Positions 1 to 7,772 of a DNA stretch of 27,810 nucleotides are shown here, piece after piece (positions within the stretch are counted from its first letter, which is position 1; each line of letters starts with the position of its first letter). Source of the stretch: an uncultured beta proteobacterium (GTDB lineage: Bacteria; Pseudomonadota; Gammaproteobacteria; Burkholderiales; Burkholderiaceae); assembly GCA_903843315.1 (NCBI GenBank), contig CAIMPQ010000015.1, forward strand, positions 1-27,810, in the 5' to 3' direction. The notes beneath the pieces are model-generated. The model worked only from the letters and a program-made list of their open reading frames with translations. It was not told where the DNA came from and did no database searches. Made by a program: the position numbers and the translations under genes.

Positions 1-903
1 GAAGGGGGTGACGATATTTGCAAAACCTTGAGCCATCAGTTCTTGATTGGAATCATGGCGATCATGAATTAATCCATCAGCAATACGGGCGCAAAGCAAG
101 GACTCAATTGCCCCTAACAAGGCGAGGGTAATGGCAGGCGTCACCATGTATTGCGCGGTACTCCAACTTACCGGTATCCACTCAAAACTAGGTAAGGAAG
201 AAGGAATGCCGCCAAATCGACTACCGATAGTATCTATAGGTAAATCCAATAAGCTTGTGAAAACTGTAGCAAAGATCATCGCAATCACGGTTCCCGGAAT
301 ATGATGCAAAAACCCCAGGTGCTTTTGAAAGAGCCGCCAGAAAATAATGATCGACAGACTTCCACACGCGACAGCAAGCGCAGTAGGATTAAAGGTATCA
401 GCCGCTAGATAGAGTGCTTGTACTGCTTGAAAAAAATGTGCAGGCATTTTCTCTATTTGGAGTCCAAAAAAATCTTTAATTTGCGATAAGCCAATCAAAA
501 AGGCAATACCATTGGTAAAGCCAATAATGACTGCGATCGGAATAAAGCGAACTAGGGTGCCAAGTCGAAAAGCCCCCATGAGTATTAAAAATACTCCCGA
601 CATCGCAGTTGCTACTAATAGGTTAGAAACCCCATAGCGCTCAACAATGCCATAGACGATCACAATAAATGCCCCTGCAGGTCCGCCTATCTGCACACGG
701 CTTCCCCCCAGCAGTGAGATGAGACCGCCAGCAATAATCCCGGTAAAGATGCCAGCCTCTGGTTTGAGTCCGCTAGCAATCGCGAATGCCATAGCCAGTG
801 GTAACGCCACTATGCCAACCGTTAATCCCGCCAAAAGATCTTTTATAAATAGGGTTTGGTTATAGCCTGCAAAAGTCTTGAGGAGTTTAGGTTGGAAAAA
901 CAT
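1..903 (-). CDS. SulP family inorganic anion transporter (partial, C-terminus outside window)
   Basis: Inner-membrane SulP/SLC26-type carrier, probably moving sulfate, bicarbonate or another small anion; the substrate cannot be read from sequence. The 301 visible residues carry the SulP N-terminal signature (KDLLAGLTVGIVALPLAMAF near residues 21-40), followed by GGSRVQIGGPAGAF and a series of hydrophobic helices. The cytoplasmic STAS domain expected at the C-terminus lies beyond the left edge. The ATG at 903 is the first start after an in-frame stop, but no clear Shine-Dalgarno precedes it. The gene follows the DUF2177 gene by 30 bases on the same strand, so the two are probably co-transcribed and translation may be coupled. 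The family is clear; the substrate is unknown. Confidence 0.9.
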   Translation of the reverse strand, partial: MFFQPKLLKTFAGYNQTLFIKDLLAGLTVGIVALPLAMAFAIASGLKPEAGIFTGIIAGGLISLLGGSRVQIGGPAGAFIVIVYGIVERYGVSNLLVATAMSGVFLILMGAFRLGTLVRFIPIAVIIGFTNGIAFLIGLSQIKDFFGLQIEKMPAHFFQAVQALYLAADTFNPTALAVACGSLSIIIFWRLFQKHLGFLHHIPGTVIAMIFATVFTSLLDLPIDTIGSRFGGIPSSLPSFEWIPVSWSTAQYMVTPAITLALLGAIESLLCARIADGLIHDRHDSNQELMAQGFANIVTPF

Positions 904-933
904 GGGGAAGTTAGGGGTGGACTGTTTCTATTT

Positions 934-1335
934 CTAGGACAGTCTATTTCCAACCCAGTAAGCAAACCCGGCAGTGAGTGCAGTTACAAAACTTCCCCAA
1001 GCAATATCTACAAATGCAAGACGAGTGGGAAAATCTCGGATGACGGCTAGATTGGTTAGGTCATAGGTCATATAGCAAAATAGGCCAAAAAGAGCGCCAT
1101 ATTGCAGTGCATATAAAAGGGATTGCTTTGAGAGGGCTGGAATGATTACAAAAATACACACGCCCAACGCATAGAGTAGATAGAAGGCGAGTCCAGCGAT
1201 GAGTTTAGGCTCGCTCGCCATAAGATCGCCCATTTCATTGCGATACAGGTTTTTGGCGACGCCTAAGAGCCAAACTAAATCGATTGCGATCAGCGCAATG
1301 AGAAACGAAAGATAGATGCCAAGATACTTAAGCAA
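934..1335 (-). CDS. DUF2177 family small integral membrane protein
   Basis: A 133-residue protein with about four hydrophobic helices and few charged residues. It matches my memory of the DUF2177 family: a conserved N-terminal IDLVWLLGVAK region, a central YGALFGLFCYMTYDLTNLA segment, and DIAWGSFVTAL near the end. No biochemical role is established for the family. The start is a TTG at 1335, supported by AAGGA eight bases upstream; no ATG is available near it. It lies just upstream of the SulP gene on the same strand, which hints at a shared transcript but does not define a function. The non-ATG start is the only oddity. Confidence 0.85.
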   Translation of the reverse strand: MLKYLGIYLSFLIALIAIDLVWLLGVAKNLYRNEMGDLMASEPKLIAGLAFYLLYALGVCIFVIIPALSKQSLLYALQYGALFGLFCYMTYDLTNLAVIRDFPTRLAFVDIAWGSFVTALTAGFAYWVGNRLS

Positions 1336-1422
1336 TTAGGTTATCCTTTGAGCTTTTATAGGCTAATAATAAGCATTATGATGGAAAGTCTAGATTTGTA
1401 GTTCAATTTAAAAGGAGACAAT

Positions 1423-1863
1423 ATGTTCAAGCATTTATTGGTGCCAGTAGATGGATCAGATATTAGTAAAAAGTCCTTGAAAAAGGTGGCTGAACTTGCA
1501 AAAGCTGATGGCGCTTCGGTGACCTTAGTGTATGTATCTGATCCCTTGCCACCGATGGTGTACTCCGATAGTACGATGGGTTATGGAATTACTCAAAAGG
1601 ACCATCAAAAGGTCTGTGATAGTTATGCTAAGGATGTGTTCAAAAAAGCAGTGACTGCTCTTGGGGCAGGTGTTACGGCAAAGACCTTGCATATAGCCAA
1701 TACCAATTTATCAGAAGGTATCTTGGACGGCGCAAAAAAATCTAAGGCGGATGTGATCGTCATGGCTTCCCATAAGCGCACTGGCATTAGCGGCCTTTTG
1801 TTGGGTAGCGAAACACATGAAGTGATTGTGCATACTAAGCTGCCAGTATTAGTGCTTGGTTAA
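1423..1863 (+). CDS. Universal stress protein (UspA family)
   Basis: Cytoplasmic single-domain Usp of 146 residues, the usual family length. The N-terminal VPVDGS (residues 8-12, with Asp10) and C-terminal GLLLGSE and PVLVLG segments are typical of the nucleotide-binding alpha/beta fold. In ATP-binding Usps the loop follows G-x2-G-x9-G-S/T. Here the corresponding stretch is ASHK (115-118) before GS (128-129), so both leading glycines are replaced; ATP binding may be weak or absent. An AAAGGAG Shine-Dalgarno lies directly before the ATG, and a strong terminator follows at 1885, so the gene is probably monocistronic. Usps usually help cells survive starvation or respiratory stress; the specific role here is unknown. 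Confidence 0.93.
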   Translation: MFKHLLVPVDGSDISKKSLKKVAELAKADGASVTLVYVSDPLPPMVYSDSTMGYGITQKDHQKVCDSYAKDVFKKAVTALGAGVTAKTLHIANTNLSEGILDGAKKSKADVIVMASHKRTGISGLLLGSETHEVIVHTKLPVLVLG

Positions 1864-1884
1864 TACTCCTTTAGACCAATAGAC

Positions 1885-1913
1885 TGGGGTCCACATGGAC
1901 CCCATTTTTATTT
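1885..1913 (+). terminator. Rho-independent terminator of the universal stress gene
   Basis: An 8-bp perfect stem (TGGGGTCC / GGACCCCA) with an ACAT loop is followed by TTTTTATTT. It sits 21 bases after the Usp stop codon and between two convergent genes. The U-rich tract is on the plus-strand side, so it mainly serves the stress gene; the M23 peptidase gene arriving from the right may use the stem as well. Confidence 0.85.
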
Positions 1914-1942
1914 CTACTACAGCTGATGTATTAGCAAGGGCA

Positions 1943-3367
1943 TCAGTTATGTTTGATGGGGCTGCCTAGTAATAAAATTTCTCTAGTGAGTTGACCACTT
2001 TCGCTATCGAGCATTGACCATAAATCGAGTTGAGTCTTAGTGGCATAAGGATCGATATAGATGCCATTCTTTCTTAGTTCGAAGTGTAGATGAGGGCCGG
2101 TAGAACGTCCGGTGGACCCTACATAGCCAATTTCTAATCCGCGACGCACATCATTGCCCACTTCCAATTCTACGTTGTAGTTACTTAAGTGAGCATAGTA
2201 GGTGTGGTAATTACCTGGATGTTCCAAAATAATTAAATTCCCAAAAGCACCGCTATAACCAATATGGGCCACCTTGCCATTGGCCACGCTAAATATCGGT
2301 GTACCGATAGGGGCAGCATAATCAATCCCCATGTGGGCGCGATAGCGTTGCTTAGCTGGTGTCGCCTGGACGGTTGGAGCTTTATTACTTGGACGCTTGC
2401 TAGAAGAGACGCGAACACTACCTACCCCCCGAGAGATACGGCGATAGCTTAGGGGATTAGTCCAAAACGAACGCTCTAGAGATTCACCGCTGCCTGTAAA
2501 AAAGCCTCCAGGAATGTCATTACGATCCACCCAATACGCACTGGCAAATACTTCTTTATTCATTGGATCAATAATTTCGGCAGCCCAAATTTGCGCCCAT
2601 CTTTCGCGGTCACCAAAGTCCACGATAAGTCGCACGACGCTATTGGAGTTCTCTAAGGAGTTATTTTCTTCTGGATAAATTTGCTTAATCAAGGAATTCA
2701 GTTCCCAAACCAATTCCACTGGCAGCTTATCTCCTACTTTGCGCTGGTCATATAAAACATCGCGCAAGGGAATACGAATCTCTGTGAGATTTTTAGATTC
2801 ATTCTTGAGGTAATCTTGTTGAATCAAAAATCCACCGAATGCAGAGGGGGTAAAAGTCCAAACCTCGGTTTTGCTATCTTGAATTGGGCCATTCATGATG
2901 CTGAGGGAGTCAAAGCGATTACGACTTCCAAATGCGGCTGCGTAAGGAATGCATTCCCCGCGCATGCGATCAAAAAATGTCTTAGTTTGGTTTTTGAAGA
3001 ACTCAGAAAGCGCTGGATTATTAATACCAATGCTGTTTGGCAAGTTATCTTCATAAAAGTTGCGACGCAAGCACCCTTGAATTACTCGGTAATCCAAGTT
3101 TCCAGCACTATCCAGCACAAGCTCACTGGGATCTTTACGTTGGAAGAGGGCAGGATTTAGGCTATTGGTTTTAGACGATCCACTGGCTGCAGTATCTTTA
3201 AACCCCACTGGCTTACTAGTTTGCACAATCACTTTTTTACGCGCTTGGTTAGTCTGCGCATTGGCTATAGAAGCAAATCCTGAAAGCAGGCTAAGACAAG
3301 TGCATCCAATGAGAATGAGAGCCCCTCTTGAAAAGAGCGAACGACAAGTTACTTTTTTATTCACCAC
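1943..3367 (-). CDS. M23 family zinc metallopeptidase (peptidoglycan endopeptidase)
   Basis: Predicted periplasmic murein hydrolase of 474 residues. An N-terminal hydrophobic segment ending near ANAQ (about residue 38) is a signal peptide. A long middle part (about 80-310) has no family I recognise. The C-terminal peptidase_M23/LytM domain carries the complete zinc and catalytic set: HMGID (His345, Asp349), YAHL (His393) and GPHLHFE (His426, His428). Such enzymes cut peptide cross-links during cell-wall growth or division. The start is uncertain: the frame opens with two consecutive GTG codons, no ATG precedes the signal peptide, and no good Shine-Dalgarno is visible. It stands alone between convergent and same-strand neighbours. 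The domain is certain; the physiological substrate is inferred. Confidence 0.92.
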   Translation of the reverse strand: MVNKKVTCRSLFSRGALILIGCTCLSLLSGFASIANAQTNQARKKVIVQTSKPVGFKDTAASGSSKTNSLNPALFQRKDPSELVLDSAGNLDYRVIQGCLRRNFYEDNLPNSIGINNPALSEFFKNQTKTFFDRMRGECIPYAAAFGSRNRFDSLSIMNGPIQDSKTEVWTFTPSAFGGFLIQQDYLKNESKNLTEIRIPLRDVLYDQRKVGDKLPVELVWELNSLIKQIYPEENNSLENSNSVVRLIVDFGDRERWAQIWAAEIIDPMNKEVFASAYWVDRNDIPGGFFTGSGESLERSFWTNPLSYRRISRGVGSVRVSSSKRPSNKAPTVQATPAKQRYRAHMGIDYAAPIGTPIFSVANGKVAHIGYSGAFGNLIILEHPGNYHTYYAHLSNYNVELEVGNDVRRGLEIGYVGSTGRSTGPHLHFELRKNGIYIDPYATKTQLDLWSMLDSESGQLTREILLLGSPIKHN

Positions 3368-3429
3368 GTAATTATCTAATAATGTTGCTTCTAATGCCGA
3401 TAAATATGTTGTAGCGCAGCAAATTAAAG

Positions 3430-4356
3430 CTAGTCTTGATCTGGCGCGACCTTAAGCACCGCAAATGCTGCTTTTAAGCGTTCTTCATAATTCTTTTTAA
3501 CTACAGCCGCCTCTTCTAAGCTCCAGCTTCGAAAGCCAGCGCCTTTAGCAATGCCAGTTTTGCCACTTTTTACTAAGTCGGTGACACAAGTAGGTGGAGT
3601 GGTGATATTAGATAAGGAAGGATAGATTAGCTCTGCAGCTAGGGTCATTCCCTCCCATCCAGAGATTTCTTTCTGAGTCATTGGCCCAACAGCAGCGTAG
3701 CGAAAGCCAAAGCTATAACGTACTGCCGTATCAATATCATCTGGAGTAGCAATTCCCTCTTGTACAAGAGAGAGTGCTTCTCGCATTAAGGCATGTTGAA
3801 TGCGGTTTGCTAAAAACCCGGGGATATCTTTCTTTACCAATACCGGCTTTTTGTCATGGATTCTATAAAACGCACATACCTGACTTGCTATCTCAAGATT
3901 TGTTTTCTTACCTAGGACAATCTCTACCAAGGGAACAATATGGGCGGGCATGAAGTAGTGGGTATTGAGCATGCGATTGGCAGTGACAAGTTCTTTAGCG
4001 ATATCGCTGATCGGAAATCCCGAGCTATTGCTGCCGATCGGAATATGAGGAGGGACTCGTTGATCCAAATCGGCAAAGATCGCTTTCTTGAGGTCTAAGC
4101 GCTCTGAGACCGTTTCAATTACTAAATCGGTATCGGTCCAGTCACTCCATTCAGAAATGCTGCCTGCTAATAACTGGCCACCTAATTGGGGCCATTCCGC
4201 ATTAATAGAATTGGCACAGGCTTTAATTGCATCGAAACAGGCCTCAGCTTTAGCTTGGGTGCGCCCAAGGATAACGGTGTCCGTCCCATAAGCCAGAAAT
4301 CCCCCTGCAATCCCCGCCCCCATTGTGCCCGTTCCTATTACAACTACTTTGCTCAT
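3430..4356 (-). CDS. 3-hydroxyacyl-CoA dehydrogenase-like NAD-dependent enzyme (paralog A)
   Basis: Cytoplasmic oxidoreductase of 308 residues with the Rossmann motif GTGTMGAGIAG (8-18). By spacing with classical HAD enzymes the catalytic residues are Ser112 (in SNSSGFPIS), His133 (THYFMP), Glu145 (LVEIV) and Asn184 (PGFLANR), all present. The usual HFFNP motif reads HYFMP. Single-domain members of this family also include L-gulonate 3-dehydrogenase and carnitine dehydrogenase, so a free 3-hydroxy acid is as likely a substrate as a CoA ester. It is divergent from the enolase-superfamily gene at 4463 and clearly homologous to the gene at 10709 (shared FPIS-IA, FMPAH-VP, DIPGFLANR). Family sure, substrate unknown. 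Confidence 0.88.
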   Translation of the reverse strand: MSKVVVIGTGTMGAGIAGGFLAYGTDTVILGRTQAKAEACFDAIKACANSINAEWPQLGGQLLAGSISEWSDWTDTDLVIETVSERLDLKKAIFADLDQRVPPHIPIGSNSSGFPISDIAKELVTANRMLNTHYFMPAHIVPLVEIVLGKKTNLEIASQVCAFYRIHDKKPVLVKKDIPGFLANRIQHALMREALSLVQEGIATPDDIDTAVRYSFGFRYAAVGPMTQKEISGWEGMTLAAELIYPSLSNITTPPTCVTDLVKSGKTGIAKGAGFRSWSLEEAAVVKKNYEERLKAAFAVLKVAPDQD

Positions 4357-4367
4357 AGCCAGTCCGC

Positions 4368-4381
4368 CAATTGATCAATTG
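4368..4381. promoter_or_regulatory. Candidate operator: 14-bp perfect palindrome
   Basis: CAATTGATCAATTG is a perfect 14-bp palindrome lying 11 bases upstream of the paralog A start codon, inside the 106-base divergent region shared with the enolase-superfamily gene. A dimeric regulator bound here would overlap the paralog A initiation region. No regulator gene for it is in the window. Being AT-rich, it could also be chance. Confidence 0.45.
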
Positions 4382-4385
4382 ATAG

Positions 4386-4405
4386 CTGAATTATTCCCTA
4401 TTCAG
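4386..4405. promoter_or_regulatory. Weak inverted repeat CTGAAT-N8-ATTCAG
   Basis: Six-base arms at 4386-4391 and 4400-4405 are separated by eight bases. The repeat starts four bases beyond the 14-bp palindrome, in the same divergent intergenic region. It could be a second half of a compound operator. A TACAAT hexamer at 4433-4438 could be the -10 box of the enolase-superfamily gene, but no matching -35 box is visible. Confidence 0.25.
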
Positions 4406-4462
4406 ACTAATACCTGGCATTTAATTTATCGATACAATAATTTTTTGAAATAAGGAGTTCAG

Positions 4463-5596
4463 ATGCCGATTATCGAATCCGTTCAGGTTGCCTCAGTAGC
4501 GGTTCCCTTAGATAAGGTCACTTCATTTTCTACTCGAACCGTATCCGAGCGCCACTACTGCTTGGTTAAAGTTCGCGCTAAAGATGGCAATGAGGGCATT
4601 GGTTTTTGTTATGTGGGCAGCGCTGGTGGTGATATTGCGAAGCTTGCTGTAGAACAATTGCTCGCCCCAAAACTGATTGGTCAGAATAGCCATCGTAGCG
4701 AAGGCTTATGGATGGAGATGTATAACGATTCAATTTTGCAAGGCCGCTCTGGTGCAGTTATGCGTGGCATTTCCATATTAGATACAGCCCTTTGGGACTT
4801 GAATGCTCGGTCAGTTGGCCTGCCTTTGCATCAGTATCTCGGTTCCGTAGTGGATGATCGAGTACCCGCTTATGCAAGCGGGGGCTATTACCTGGAAGGT
4901 AAAACGCCTGCCATGCTCGGTCAGGAAATGGAGTCATACGTTAAACAAGGATTTAAAGCAGTCAAGATGAAGGTGGGGCGCCTATCTCCTGCCGAAGAAG
5001 AGGCTCGCGTAAAAGCTGCCCGTAAGGCAATTGGCGATGACATTCTGTTGACCCTGGATGCGAACAATGCTTGGCGCGATTTGCCTACTGCAATGGAATA
5101 CATTCGTCGATTCGAGGCTTATAACCCCTATTGGATTGAAGAGCCATTCTCTCCGGATGCGATCGATTTGCATGCCGCTTTAGCCCGTTTAACGAAGATC
5201 AATGTTGCAACTGGAGAGATGGAAGCGGGGCGTTGGCGCTTTAGAGAATTGATCGATGCTGGGGGCGCCATTATTTTGCAATCGGATGCAGCAGTATGCG
5301 GCGGCATTACAGAGTGGCGCAGGATTTCTGCTTATGCGGATTTGAAGGGCGTGACTGTCTGCCCTCATTGGATGCATGATCTACACGCACCACTAGTGGC
5401 TGCTACACCAAATGCGCGCTTCGTAGAATTCTTTTTAGATGATCAGGTCCTCAATTTCCGTAGACTCATTAATAAGCAGCTCACCTTTAAGAATGGTGAT
5501 TTAATCTTGCATCAAACCCCAGGATTGGGATTTGAATTCGATGAGGCAGCAGTGGAGAAGTACGCTGGTAAAGTTGCTTGGTCAAAGATTGCCTAA
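4463..5596 (+). CDS. Enolase superfamily enzyme, mandelate racemase / acid-sugar dehydratase type
   Basis: Cytoplasmic Mg2+-dependent enzyme of 377 residues. Its catalytic layout matches the mandelate racemase subgroup: KMK (Lys168 and Lys170), metal ligands Asp199 (LTLDANNAW), Glu226 (WIEEP) and Glu252 (ATGEM), then Asp275 (LQSDAAVCGG), His302 (CPHWMHD) and Glu323 (FVEFF). Family members abstract the proton alpha to a carboxylate, either to racemise or to dehydrate acid sugars to 2-keto-3-deoxy acids. The ATG follows a TAAGGAG Shine-Dalgarno. It diverges from a 3-hydroxyacyl-CoA-dehydrogenase-like gene and faces the TRAP operon, which favours a hydroxy-acid or acid-sugar substrate; which one cannot be told. 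Confidence 0.9.
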   Translation: MPIIESVQVASVAVPLDKVTSFSTRTVSERHYCLVKVRAKDGNEGIGFCYVGSAGGDIAKLAVEQLLAPKLIGQNSHRSEGLWMEMYNDSILQGRSGAVMRGISILDTALWDLNARSVGLPLHQYLGSVVDDRVPAYASGGYYLEGKTPAMLGQEMESYVKQGFKAVKMKVGRLSPAEEEARVKAARKAIGDDILLTLDANNAWRDLPTAMEYIRRFEAYNPYWIEEPFSPDAIDLHAALARLTKINVATGEMEAGRWRFRELIDAGGAIILQSDAAVCGGITEWRRISAYADLKGVTVCPHWMHDLHAPLVAATPNARFVEFFLDDQVLNFRRLINKQLTFKNGDLILHQTPGLGFEFDEAAVEKYAGKVAWSKIA

Positions 5597-5621
5597 CTCT
5601 TTGAGTGACTATGTTTGAATA

Positions 5622-5649
5622 AATAAGGCCCGCTTTAGCGGGCCTTATT
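5622..5649. terminator. Bidirectional terminator between convergent genes
   Basis: A 12-bp perfect stem (AATAAGGCCCGC and its complement) closes a TTTA loop. It begins 25 bases after the enolase-superfamily stop and ends 38 bases before the TRAP permease stop. The A/T-rich arm ends give short U-rich tails in both directions, so it can serve both converging transcripts. Confidence 0.8.
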
Positions 5650-5687
5650 ACTAGAGCATTAATTTTGCCCTTTACCTTTACGGATAC

Positions 5688-7700
5688 CTAGGTAGGTTTG
5701 CGATTGAGCTTAAGGTAAGTCATTGTTTGGGTAATTAAGACTAAACCAAAGCCAATGAAACCAACCAAATCGGCTTCTGTAGAAGGATAAGCTAATGCGA
5801 CCCCAGAGATGACCATAATGATGCGCTCAAAGGTTTTAGTTTTCTCAATAAACCACCCCTGTAAACCACCAGCTAAACAGATGATTCCAATCACTGCAGT
5901 AAATGAAATCCAAGCAATCTGCATCCAATCCGCCTGCTCTAATGCACTACTGGAACCCATCAAGAGCAAACTCACGCCAGACTTATCTAATACAAACATG
6001 AACGGCACTAGAATTGCAGGGGCCACGTACTTCCAAGTTTGTAGTGTCGTTTTGTATGGATTGCCTTTACATATTGCTGCTGCTGCAAATGGTGAGAGGG
6101 CAGTCGGAGGTGAGACTTCTGAAAGCACCGCATAGTAGAAGATAAACATATGGGCCGCAAAATCGGGTACTCCTAAGTTAATTAATGCGGGGGCAGCAAT
6201 CACTGCGCAAATAATGTAAGACGCTGTTACAGGCACTGCGAGGCCAATGATCCACACAATTAAAGCGGTAAAAATAGCAGTGAGTAATAAAGAGCCACCT
6301 GCATACTGAATGACGATGGAGCTAAATTTAAGACCGAGGCCGGTTAAGGTGACTGTGCCAACGATTAAGCCAGCACCTGCACAGGTAGCTGCAATTGCTA
6401 AAACACCCGTTGAGCCTGTAGCAAGCGCTTTTGTGAGATTAGAGTGATAGAGTCCAGAGAGGATCGGTTCTTTACCTTTAAACCAAGCCCAAGGAATAAT
6501 GGCTGTGTCTTTGCGTAACATACTTGAGAATGCTGAGACCACTGTTGCCCAAAATACCGACATGACTGGAGAGAAACCAAACATCATGAACACTACAATG
6601 GAAATGAGCGAGAAGAAGTGGAACCAATATTTTTTGGTTAATTGCCATGCGCTCTCTACGGTATCAAAGTGAATACTCTTCATTCCATACTTGCGAACGT
6701 CAATTTCGACCATGACAAATAAACCAAGATAGAACAAGATGGTTGGAATGGTTGCCATGAGCAATACATCTAAATACGAAATCTTAAGGAAGTCTGCGAT
6801 CAAGAATGCAGCTGCACCTAGAACCGGTGGCGAAATAATGGCACCCAATCCCCCGGCAGCCAATAGACCGCCCGCAGCATTCTTTTCGTAACCAACCTTC
6901 TCTAGCATTGGTGCTGCAACTGAGCCTACGGTAACGGTCGTAGCAACGCCTGAACCGGATGGGCCACCCATCAAGAAGGAGGACAGCACAATCGTTCTGC
7001 CAACCCCAGAGGATTTGCCGCCCATAGCCGCAAAGGAGAAATCGATAAAGAATTTACCTGCACCTGTAAATTGTAAGAAGGCGCCAAAGATTGTGAATAG
7101 AATAATTAAGGTGGCAGATACATCGACTGCAGTACCGTAAATACCCTCAAGCGTCATATACATATACCCAACCAAACGATCAAGTCCATAGCCTTTATGC
7201 GTCCATGGTGCAGGTAGGTAGTTGCCAAAAAGAGCATAAAGCAAGAAAAGTGCCGTAACGATCACCAAAACCATGCCATTCGTTCTTCTCACACTTTCCA
7301 GGATAAGAGCAATTAAGCCAATCCCCACCAGTACATCAGTTGGGTTAGGGGCGGTATTTCTGTCCATGAAATCATCACCGCCACTCAGAATGTAATAGGC
7401 AATTGCAACTGAGCCGATGGCAAATAGGACATCCCAAAACATGAGTCTATTTTTAAAGCGGGCAGCAATTGGGAAGCTTAAGAACACTAAAAATAAGACT
7501 AGGGCAACGTGAATGACACGTAATTGATGCGTTGGAACAATTGAGTAGGCAGCGTAGAGATGAAACAAGGACATGCCAACCGCAACCAAGGTAATGAATA
7601 TTGCCAAAGCGCCTTTGTAGTCATTAGAGTCACCTTCCTCTTGCTTAATGAAGGCGTCTAGTTTTTCTTGGGTTTCATTATCGATAACGTTTTGATTCAT
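5688..7700 (-). CDS. TRAP transporter fused permease (DctQ-DctM, 4TM/12TM type)
   Basis: Inner-membrane component of a tripartite ATP-independent periplasmic transporter, 670 residues, as usual for the fused 4TM/12TM class that partners TAXI binding proteins. The N-terminal cytoplasmic tail (1-30) leads into a small DctQ-like part. The DctM part contains GGPSGSGVATTVTVGS (245-260) and GAIISPPVLGA (286-296), the conserved core loops of the large subunit, and then many hydrophobic helices. TRAP systems import organic acids using an ion gradient, normally Na+. It is the last gene of a leftward operon (2-hydroxyacid dehydrogenase, DapA-like, TAXI, permease), 72 bases after the TAXI gene with a hairpin in between. 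The substrate is probably an organic acid processed by the operon enzymes. Confidence 0.93.
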   Translation of the reverse strand: MNQNVIDNETQEKLDAFIKQEEGDSNDYKGALAIFITLVAVGMSLFHLYAAYSIVPTHQLRVIHVALVLFLVFLSFPIAARFKNRLMFWDVLFAIGSVAIAYYILSGGDDFMDRNTAPNPTDVLVGIGLIALILESVRRTNGMVLVIVTALFLLYALFGNYLPAPWTHKGYGLDRLVGYMYMTLEGIYGTAVDVSATLIILFTIFGAFLQFTGAGKFFIDFSFAAMGGKSSGVGRTIVLSSFLMGGPSGSGVATTVTVGSVAAPMLEKVGYEKNAAGGLLAAGGLGAIISPPVLGAAAFLIADFLKISYLDVLLMATIPTILFYLGLFVMVEIDVRKYGMKSIHFDTVESAWQLTKKYWFHFFSLISIVVFMMFGFSPVMSVFWATVVSAFSSMLRKDTAIIPWAWFKGKEPILSGLYHSNLTKALATGSTGVLAIAATCAGAGLIVGTVTLTGLGLKFSSIVIQYAGGSLLLTAIFTALIVWIIGLAVPVTASYIICAVIAAPALINLGVPDFAAHMFIFYYAVLSEVSPPTALSPFAAAAICKGNPYKTTLQTWKYVAPAILVPFMFVLDKSGVSLLLMGSSSALEQADWMQIAWISFTAVIGIICLAGGLQGWFIEKTKTFERIIMVISGVALAYPSTEADLVGFIGFGLVLITQTMTYLKLNRKPT

Positions 7701-7743
7701 CTCTCAACCTATATTTATATTTATGTGCCGCCATAATGCAGAA

Positions 7744-7764
7744 GGGGTGAGATTAACTCACCCC
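7744..7764 (-). promoter_or_regulatory. Intercistronic hairpin between TAXI and permease genes
   Basis: GGGGTGAG, loop ATTAA, CTCACCCC form an 8-bp perfect stem nine bases downstream of the TAXI stop codon. On the transcribed (minus) strand no U-tract follows, so it is unlikely to be a full terminator. A stem here could protect the 3' end of the upstream message or attenuate read-through, giving more binding protein than permease. Function is inferred. Confidence 0.6.
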
Positions 7765-7772
7765 AATGTCAC

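Noticed and set aside
920..944. GACTGT/ACAGTC inverted repeat around the DUF2177 stop codon.
   Set aside because: Six-base arms with a 13-base loop and no U-tract; too weak to call a terminator or operator.
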